A DNA stretch of 57,885 nt. Origin: Desulfotomaculum sp. (lineage in GTDB: Bacteria; Bacillota; Desulfotomaculia; Desulfotomaculales; Desulfallaceae). Location of the stretch: assembly GCA_016841675.1 (NCBI GenBank), contig JAENYQ010000013.1, positions 1-57,885 of the forward strand, in the 5' to 3' direction. The position numbers and the translations under genes were made by a program. Shown one piece after another: positions 52,006 to 57,885 of the stretch (positions are counted from its first letter, which is position 1; every line of letters starts with the position of its first letter). The notes below the pieces were generated by a model that was given only the letters and a program-made list of their open reading frames with translations, made no database searches and was not told the origin of the DNA.

Positions 52006-52036
52006 AAAAAGCCACACCTTTGCTGGTGTGGCTTTT
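52006..52036 (+). terminator. clpX terminator
   Basis: Perfect arms aaaagccacacc and ggtgtggctttt around tttgct. Confidence 0.92.
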
Positions 52037-52049
52037 AAAATGTAGCCCC

Positions 52050-52102
52050 AAAAGGGGACAGGCTGCTTTTTCGTTTTTTGAAAAAGATGCTTGTCCCCTT
52101 TT
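52050..52102. repeat. GGGGACAGG palindrome
   Basis: Arms aaaaggggacaggc and gcttgtcccctttt with the inner A/T-rich stem (tttttcgttttttgaaaaa), directly after the clpX terminator. Confidence 0.85.
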
Positions 52103-52161
52103 GCTTTTAAACACTATATTATCGCATTCATTATATTGTTAACCGGAATAAGCCGCTCTTA

Positions 52162-52187
52162 TAAAAAAGTAGCCTGTCCCCTTTTTA
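52162..52187 (-). repeat. GGGGACAGG half element
   Basis: Contains only the right arm tagcctgtccccttttt, adjacent to the engB stop. Together with the 52050 element it fills the clpX-engB gap. Confidence 0.7.
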
Positions 52188-52200
52188 CCTTGTTTGACTT

Positions 52201-52791
52201 TTATGTTGCGGTGACCCATTTTTCTATAATCGACCAGACATCGTCTTTGCCTTGGCCGGTGGTGGACGAAAATAATACTGGTGGTTCATCTTGGGACATT
52301 TCCAGTTCAGCTTTGATCACTTTAAGGTTTTGCATGGCCCGGCTGCGGCTCAGCTTGTCGGCCTTGGTGGCCACCACCGCCGCAGGAACACCGTAATGTC
52401 TCAGCCACCCCAGCATTTGTTTATCGTCAGTGGTGGGCTTGTGCCGGATATCCACCAGCAATATTAAACCGCGCAGCTGACTGCGCCCGGTTAAATATTT
52501 TTCAACCATTTGGCCCCATTGTTCCCGCACTTGCAGCGGTACCTTGGCGAACCCGTAGCCCGGTAAATCCACCAGGTGAAAAGAATCATTGACCTGGAAA
52601 TAGTTAATCAGCCTTGTACGCCCGGGGGTATTGCTGGTGCGGGCGAGCTTCCTGCGGCCTACCAGGGCGTTAAACAGGCTGGACTTGCCCACATTAGAAC
52701 GACCGGCCAGGGCCACCTCTGGGTGGTCCCCGGCCGGGCAGTTATGCAATCCGGTAGCACTGGTAACAAACTCAACTGTAGTTATTTTCAT
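52201..52791 (-). CDS. engB: Ribosome biogenesis GTPase EngB/YsxC
   Basis: A 196-aa TrmE-Era-EngA-EngB-type GTPase needed for 50S assembly: G1 [10 protein letters not shown]3 [10 protein letters not shown]4 TKADK. Its start lies within the 3' end of lonA (20-bp overlap), as in the classic lonA-ysxC operon of Bacillus. Confidence 0.97.
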   Translation of the reverse strand: MKITTVEFVTSATGLHNCPAGDHPEVALAGRSNVGKSSLFNALVGRRKLARTSNTPGRTRLINYFQVNDSFHLVDLPGYGFAKVPLQVREQWGQMVEKYLTGRSQLRGLILLVDIRHKPTTDDKQMLGWLRHYGVPAAVVATKADKLSRSRAMQNLKVIKAELEMSQDEPPVLFSSTTGQGKDDVWSIIEKWVTAT

Positions 52792-55210
52792 TGGGTTGTT
52801 CGATGCCTCCCTCGGTTTCTACGACGGAGCCGTAGGTCACCTCGGGTGAAACCTCTGGAGGCGGTTCTATTTCCGCTTTCCGGGGCGCCATTTTGGTTTC
52901 CCGCAGGGCGACATTAAGCACTTCGTCCATATGGTCAACCAACACCAGTTCCAGCTGTTTTTTTACATTGGCGGGTATCTCTTCGGTGTCCTTGCGGTTA
53001 TCCATGGGCAGAATAATTGTCTTGATGCCGGCCCGGTGCGCGGCCAGTATTTTTTCTTTTAAACCGCCAATGGGCAGTACCCGACCTCGCAGGGTGATTT
53101 CGCCGGTCATGGCCACATCGTGCCGAACTTTACGGTTGGTCAGAGCTGATGCCAAGGCCGTCGCCATGGTGATGCCGGCCGATGGGCCGTCCTTGGGTAT
53201 GGCGCCTTCCGGCACATGGATATGCAGGTCGTATTTTTCAAACATACTTTCATTGATGCCCAGTTCGGCGGCGCGACTGCGCACATAGCTGTAACTGGCC
53301 TGGGCTGATTCCTTCATTACGTCGCCCAACTTACCGGTTAGGGTAAGTTTACCCTTGCCCTTGTACATGGTGACTTCCACCTGCAGTGTATCTCCGCCTA
53401 CCTCGGTCCAGGCCAGGCCGGTGGTAATACCTATTTGGTCTTCAAGCTCGGCGGTGCCGTAACGGAACCGCGGCTTACCTAAAAACTGTTCCATTTTTTG
53501 TACATTAACCCGCACCCGCTTGGTCTTACCGGCCACTATTTGTTTGGCTGCTTTGCGGCACAGTGAGGCGATATTGCGCTCCAGGTTGCGCACACCGCTT
53601 TCCCTCGTGTATTCCCGGATTACCCGCTGCACAGCTTTTTCGGAAATCTGAATCATCTTGTCATCCAGGCCATGTTCTTTAATTTGCTTGGGTACCAGGT
53701 GGCGCATAGCGATTTGCAACTTTTCTTCCTCGGTATAGCCCGGGATATAAATGATCTCCATGCGGTCCTGCAGCGGCCTGGGGATATTGTGCTGCACATT
53801 GGCCGTGGTAATAAACATGACGTTGCTCAGGTCGTATGGTGTTTCAATGTAGTGATCGCTAAAGGTACTGTTTTGTTCGGGATCCAAAACTTCCAGCAGT
53901 GCGGAAGAAGGGTCGCCCCGAAAGTCCATGCTCATTTTATCCACTTCATCCAGCAGGAAAACCGGGTTTTTGGAACCGGCAGTTTTCATACCCTGAACAA
54001 TCCGGCCCGGCATTGCGCCCACATAGGTGCGCCGGTGACCGCGGATTTCAGCCTCATCCCGCACGCCGCCTAGAGATAGACGCACGAATTTACGTTCCAG
54101 CGCCCGGGCGATGGAGCGGCCCAGCGATGTTTTACCCACGCCGGGTGGTCCCACGAAGCAAATGATGGGGCCTTTCATTTTTTTAGCCAGCTTGCGGATG
54201 GCCAAATATTCAAGGATGCGCTCTTTGACAATGTCCAGACCATAATGATCCTCGTTCAGGATGATTTGGGCTTTATTAATATCGAGCCGGTCGCGGGTGC
54301 CCTTGGTCCAGGGTAGTGCCAGCAGCCAGTCCAAGTAGTTGCGTACCACTGTGGCCTCAGCGGCCATAGGGGGCATTTTCTCCAAACGATCCAGTTCTTT
54401 AAGCGCTTTTTCCTCTACCTCTTTGGGCAATTTGGCTTTTTCTATTTTGTCCCGAAGTTCTTCGCCCTCGGCCATACGGTCGTCTTTGTCGCCTAGTTCA
54501 CGCTGAATAGCTTTAATCTGCTCCCGCAGGTAGTATTCTTTTTGGGTTTTTTCCATCTGTTTGCGGACCCGGACATTGATTTTGCGTTCCAGTTCCACAA
54601 TTTCCAGCTCTCTGGCCATGATGGAGCAGAGTTTTTCTAAGCGGGGCACGGTTTCCACCGCCTCCAGGATGGCCTGCTTATCTTCGATGCGCAGGTTAAG
54701 ATGGGAGGCTACGATATCGGCCAACCGGCCCGGTTCCTCAATGTTTACCACTGCCACTACTGTTTCCGGCGGAATTTTTTTGCTTAGTTTAACGTAGTGC
54801 TCGAATTGGGTGACCAGATTGCGCATCAGCGCTTCTACCTGGGCATTTTTCCCGTCTATTTCGTCATATTGCTCAATGTTTACAGTAAAAAAGGGGTCCT
54901 GGCTGGCGTAGTTTTTAACCTTTGCCCTGGCTATACCTTCTACCAGCACCCGAATAGTGCCGCCAGGCAGTTTTAAAAGCTGCTTGACTTCAGCCACAGT
55001 GCCAACGGTGTATATATCATCTTCACCGGGGTCATCGGTTTGGGCATCCTTTTGGGTGGCCAAGAAAATGGCCCTTTCTTTAAGCATTGCTTCTTCAATG
55101 GCTTGCACTGATTTTTCTCTGCCTACGTCTAGGTGGATGACCATGTATGGAAAAACCAGTATCCCTCTTAAAGGTAAGAGGGGTAAAACCCGTTCATGTG
55201 TCGGATTCAA
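52772..55210 (-). CDS. lon: ATP-dependent protease La (LonA)
   Basis: An 812-aa cytosolic AAA+ protease: N-terminal LAN domain ([19 protein letters not shown]), coiled linker, Walker A GPPGVGKT, and C-terminal peptidase with catalytic Ser ([10 protein letters not shown]) and Lys ([14 protein letters not shown]). TTG start after GGGAGGTG. Degrades damaged and regulatory proteins. It is preceded by lonB on the same strand and overlaps engB. Confidence 0.98.
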   Translation of the reverse strand: MNPTHERVLPLLPLRGILVFPYMVIHLDVGREKSVQAIEEAMLKERAIFLATQKDAQTDDPGEDDIYTVGTVAEVKQLLKLPGGTIRVLVEGIARAKVKNYASQDPFFTVNIEQYDEIDGKNAQVEALMRNLVTQFEHYVKLSKKIPPETVVAVVNIEEPGRLADIVASHLNLRIEDKQAILEAVETVPRLEKLCSIMARELEIVELERKINVRVRKQMEKTQKEYYLREQIKAIQRELGDKDDRMAEGEELRDKIEKAKLPKEVEEKALKELDRLEKMPPMAAEATVVRNYLDWLLALPWTKGTRDRLDINKAQIILNEDHYGLDIVKERILEYLAIRKLAKKMKGPIICFVGPPGVGKTSLGRSIARALERKFVRLSLGGVRDEAEIRGHRRTYVGAMPGRIVQGMKTAGSKNPVFLLDEVDKMSMDFRGDPSSALLEVLDPEQNSTFSDHYIETPYDLSNVMFITTANVQHNIPRPLQDRMEIIYIPGYTEEEKLQIAMRHLVPKQIKEHGLDDKMIQISEKAVQRVIREYTRESGVRNLERNIASLCRKAAKQIVAGKTKRVRVNVQKMEQFLGKPRFRYGTAELEDQIGITTGLAWTEVGGDTLQVEVTMYKGKGKLTLTGKLGDVMKESAQASYSYVRSRAAELGINESMFEKYDLHIHVPEGAIPKDGPSAGITMATALASALTNRKVRHDVAMTGEITLRGRVLPIGGLKEKILAAHRAGIKTIILPMDNRKDTEEIPANVKKQLELVLVDHMDEVLNVALRETKMAPRKAEIEPPPEVSPEVTYGSVVETEGGIEQPNENNYS

Positions 55211-55322
55211 AGGGGCACCTCCCTTGGTGAGTTTTTACTTCTATTACCTTATGTGCATGGACTGTTTCATTGTAACACACCTGCTGGGGCACTGCTATAG
55301 AAATAAGTGTCATGAGGGCGTG

Positions 55323-55344
55323 AAACCCGGCCTGAGCCGGGTTT
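55323..55344. repeat. Short perfect hairpin in the lonB-lonA gap
   Basis: aaacccggc-ctga-gccgggttt. No T run on either side. It could be a weak terminator or attenuator between lonB and lonA. Confidence 0.5.
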
Positions 55345-55450
55345 GGGCAGGAATAATGGTGTATTGCTCCCATTTTTAGCCTTGTTGTGGGTTGCTGGTA
55401 TCATACTAAAATAATTTTAACGTCTGAAACCAGTGTTTAAAGATCAGTGT

Positions 55451-57163
55451 TTAAAGATCAGTTGGGACTGGTGCTCCGGCAGCGGGGAGAAAGGATCCGG
55501 CGGGCTCCCGTCGCCCGGCCAGGGTCAGCTTTTTCTCTTGGCCGGGCAGCAGTGATCCCCTAATTACTTCTTCCAGGGTTTCTACGGGCACTACTTCGGC
55601 TGCTTTAAAGTGGCGAAACATTTCCTGGTAATTTTCAGCCGGGATAAACACTTTTTTAGCCCCGGCATGAGCCGCTGCTTCCACTTTGGGCACCACGCCG
55701 CCAACGGGCAGCACCAACCCCCGGATGGAGACCTCGCCGGTCATGGCCACGGTGTTATCCACCAAGGTGCCCGTAATTGCTGAGTAAACAGCGGTGGCTA
55801 TGCCTACACCGGCGGAAGGACCGTCAACCGGTGCGCCGCCGGGAAAATTGATGTGCAAATCGTAATCTCTGTAATCTACATCCATGGTGTATCGCAGCAC
55901 GGTGAGCACATTTTCCACTGAGCCCCGGGCCATGCTTTTACGCCGTATGGTCCGACCCCGGCCACCCAGTTCCTCTTCGTCAACCACCCCGGTAATCACC
56001 AACCGGCCCTGGCCCCGCGGGGCTGGAATAGCGCCTACCTCAATCTCCAGTAGTGCTCCGGTGTTGGGACCGTATACCGCCAGTCCGTTGACCAGTCCCA
56101 CCTGGGGTCGGGTCGGGATTTTTTTCTCGGGACGGGGTACGTATTGGCCGCTGTTGACCACCCATTCCACATCTGGTTTTTTTATTTCTTTGCCGTCTTC
56201 GGCAATGACAATACCCGCTGCCAGCTGGATAATGTTCACTGCCTCCCGGCCGTTACGGGCATATTTTTGTACAGTTTCCAGCGCTTCGGATTCCAGGGGA
56301 AACTCAATTTTATTTGCTGCATTGGCGGCTATGATGCCGATTTCATTCGGGTTAATTTGCCGAAAATAAATCTCCATGCAGCGGGACCGGATCGCCGGGG
56401 GGATATCCTCCGGGGTGCGGGTGGTGGCACCAACCATGCGAAAATCAGCGGGTAGGCCGTTCTGGAATATATCGTGGATATGGCCGGGGATGCTGGTATC
56501 TTCTGAACTATAGTAAGCGCTCTCTAGCAGCACCTTGCGATCTTCCATTACCTTTAATAGTTTATTCATTTGAATGGGATGCAGTTCACCGATTTCATCA
56601 ATAAACAGCATGCCGCCGTGGGCCTTGGTTACTGCCCCGGACTTGGGCTGTGGAATACCCGCCATGCCCATGGGACCGGCACCCTGGTAAATGGGGTCGT
56701 GTACTGAACCAATCAAGGGGTCGGCGATGCCCCGCTCGTCAAAACGGGCGGTAGTGGCGTCTACTTCAATGAATTTGGCATCTTCTTTAAATGGAGAAGC
56801 AGGGTTTTTTTTGGCTTCTTCCAGGATCAGCCTGGCTGCAGCCGTTTTACCCACCCCCGGAGGCCCGTAGATGATCACATGCTGCGGGTTCGGGCCGCAC
56901 AGGGCAGCCCGCAGTGATTTTAGGCCTTCGGATTGACCAATGATTTCATCAAATGTCATGGGCCTGGTTTTTTCTGCCAGCGGTTCGGTTAGGGAAATCT
57001 GCCGCAGGCGGCGCAGTTTTTCCAACTCCTTGTGGGATTCCCTTTCCACCGCTGTTTTGTTGCCCTGTTGGGCCTTAAGAAGGTTCCAGAAGTACATGCC
57101 GATAATGACGGCGAAAAACACCTGAATAAAAGTTACGAAGCTGCCCAAACCAAAAAACTCCAC
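55451..57163 (-). CDS. lonB: ATP-dependent protease LonB (sporulation type)
   Basis: A 570-aa membrane-anchored Lon-like protease. One N-terminal hydrophobic segment (FVTFIQVFFAVIIGMYFW), AAA+ domain with GPPGVGKT and the GMLFIDEIGELHP Walker B, and a Lon peptidase with Ser in VDGPSAGVG and Lys in VPKVEAAAHAGAKK. Bacillus LonB is expressed in the forespore, so this gene links the proteostasis block with the sporulation genes. GTG start after AAGGAGG. Confidence 0.95.
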   Translation of the reverse strand: MEFFGLGSFVTFIQVFFAVIIGMYFWNLLKAQQGNKTAVERESHKELEKLRRLRQISLTEPLAEKTRPMTFDEIIGQSEGLKSLRAALCGPNPQHVIIYGPPGVGKTAAARLILEEAKKNPASPFKEDAKFIEVDATTARFDERGIADPLIGSVHDPIYQGAGPMGMAGIPQPKSGAVTKAHGGMLFIDEIGELHPIQMNKLLKVMEDRKVLLESAYYSSEDTSIPGHIHDIFQNGLPADFRMVGATTRTPEDIPPAIRSRCMEIYFRQINPNEIGIIAANAANKIEFPLESEALETVQKYARNGREAVNIIQLAAGIVIAEDGKEIKKPDVEWVVNSGQYVPRPEKKIPTRPQVGLVNGLAVYGPNTGALLEIEVGAIPAPRGQGRLVITGVVDEEELGGRGRTIRRKSMARGSVENVLTVLRYTMDVDYRDYDLHINFPGGAPVDGPSAGVGIATAVYSAITGTLVDNTVAMTGEVSIRGLVLPVGGVVPKVEAAAHAGAKKVFIPAENYQEMFRHFKAAEVVPVETLEEVIRGSLLPGQEKKLTLAGRREPAGSFLPAAGAPVPTDL

Positions 57164-57451
57164 GCCATTGCCTCCTTGTATACGTTACCTAAAATCAAAA
57201 GGTGTGTCCTCTTTCCGAATCGTCTCAATAATTGCAGAAAGGAATATTTGAATCAGGTTTATTCAGTACTATTATTGCTAACTTTTGCATAATTTATCCC
57301 GTTTGCGGAGATAAAAAACGTTTAGGCACAGAGTGCGTAAAAGTCTTGGTATTACCACCCGGTTATTTATAATGTAGTATGATAAAAACGTCCTAAAATA
57401 TTTTTTATACTTTTTTCAATAAGGTGAAAGAAAAACGATGCCAACGTCATC

Positions 57452-57597
57452 TAAAGGATAGAGGCGGAGATGCGCCGGGACGGACCCAAGGCGGAATACA
57501 ACCACACTGTGGGCGAAGGTAAGGGGATGGCCGGTAGGTACCGGCTCGGTGCAGATAATTGTGCAGTAAATATAAAAAAGTGCCATATCCTTTCATA
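57452..57597 (+). ncRNA. Candidate structured RNA / leader, class unknown
   Basis: A closing stem aaaggata (about 57454-57461) / tatccttt (about 57587-57594) encloses a GC-rich stretch with a ggcg…cgcc hairpin, a ccaca-c-tgtgg hairpin, a perfect gccggt-aggt-accggc hairpin and a tgca…tgca pair, followed by a terminator at 57604. This is the architecture of a riboswitch with expression platform or of a free small RNA. An internal open frame of 64 codons has poor codon sense. Known lysine, cobalamin, c-di-GMP, TPP and FMN consensus sequences do not fit. Confidence 0.45.
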
Positions 57598-57603
57598 TTT
57601 AAA

Positions 57604-57650
57604 GAAAAGGCGCAAGCAAGCTGTAACAAAGCTTCTTGCGCTTTTCGTTT
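57604..57650 (+). terminator. Intrinsic terminator after the candidate RNA
   Basis: Arms gaaaaggcgcaagcaagct and aagcttcttgcgcttttc around gtaaca, followed by a short T-rich tail. No gene follows before the window ends, so the RNA may be free-standing. Confidence 0.8.
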
Positions 57651-57797
57651 ATGATGCGACATAAAAATTCCTGAAACTAAAGCCCTTTTTAATGCCCGGC
57701 ATACAGAGAAAAAGATAAATCTCAGCCATTATGTTTATATATAGCCATGATTAGTTTGGTGGTTAATTAATATAAATTTTAGCTATAATAACAATTA

Positions 57798-57857
57798 TTT
57801 TTCATGGTTATACCGTTAACTCAGTAAGTAGTACAGCGTCGTGTCATTGCTATGAAT
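57798..57857 (-). repeat. Dispersed 58-bp repeat, copy 3 (inverted)
   Basis: Reverse complement of copies 1 and 2. Extends over the same limits as copy 1, including the catgaaaa end. Confidence 0.85.
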
Positions 57858-57864
57858 ACAACGA

Positions 57865-57885
57865 ATCTGTCATTCTGAGCGCAGC
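57865..57885. repeat. REP hairpin arm cut by the window edge
   Basis: Ends tctgtcattctgagcgcagc, the arm of the 30621-type hairpin, at the same side of the 58-bp repeat as in copy 2. Confidence 0.7.

Noticed and set aside
57452-57597. Lysine, c-di-GMP-I or cobalamin riboswitch
   Set aside because: Short similarities (gatagagg, ccggtaggta) exist, but the other invariant blocks of these classes are missing.
57470-57664. 64-codon plus-strand frame
   Set aside because: It coincides with the structured RNA and runs through its terminator hairpin; no ribosome site.

Overview
The window reads as chromosome of an anaerobic, endospore-forming Firmicute, most likely of the Desulfotomaculum/Peptococcaceae type. 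This is inferred from gene content and mixed base composition; no rRNA or tRNA gene was found. The pointers are two complete gerA-type germination operons, a cluster of probable spore-surface proteins, a stand-alone low-molecular-weight siroheme sulfite reductase, and the tig-clpP-clpX / lonB-lonA-engB proteostasis block in its usual Firmicute company.

Layout. 1-8.4 kb: a DUF2892 membrane peptide, an FCD-domain regulator, an FAD oxidoreductase, then a MerR regulator - htpX - DedA-like protein - calcium P-type ATPase run, followed by a small winged-helix gene and the broken 3' end of a second ATPase. 8.5-11.4 kb: a CNNM/CorC-type membrane protein framed by inverted copies of one repeat, and an MFS exporter. 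11.5-22.4 kb: an alpha-glucan/trehalose island with treT on the plus strand and malQ-treZ-GH57-treY on the minus strand, giving two independent trehalose routes plus maltodextrin handling. 22.7-30.3 kb: genes with spore-coat/exosporium flavour (two prealbumin-fold small proteins, a tandem pair of CsxC-like proteins, a Cys-rich protein), interrupted by the sulfite reductase and a CoxE-like VWA protein. 30.8-36.7 kb: a CAP-domain secreted protein, a newly read 57-aa gene, and germination operon 1 (gerA-gerB-gerC plus two small membrane genes, minus strand). 36.8-39.3 kb: a two-component system and a micro-peptide transcription unit. 39.5-45.6 kb: an MscS channel and germination operon 2 (plus strand). 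45.8-48 kb: membrane proteins and a biotinyl carrier domain. 48.7-57.2 kb: tig, clpP and clpX, convergent with lonB, lonA and engB.

The strongest unexplained signal is a population of palindromic repeats. Several have near-perfect arms and outer ends that fit GGKGNCAGG (GGGGACAGG, GGGGTCAGG, GGTGCCAGG). Members lie between genes, supply a stop codon (MFS gene), frame the corC gene, and related GGGGACA-type sequences sit in frame inside treY and inside one gerA. A second composite repeat (a GAGCGCAGC-type hairpin plus a conserved ~58-bp block) occurs near both ends and in the middle of the window. Two intergenic stretches (about 48.15-48.31 kb and 57.45-57.65 kb) look like structured RNAs of no class I can name. 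Small genes missed by a length cutoff (54, 59, 57, 45, 59, 35 and 6 aa) are included. Functions rest on sequence recognition only; no database search was run.
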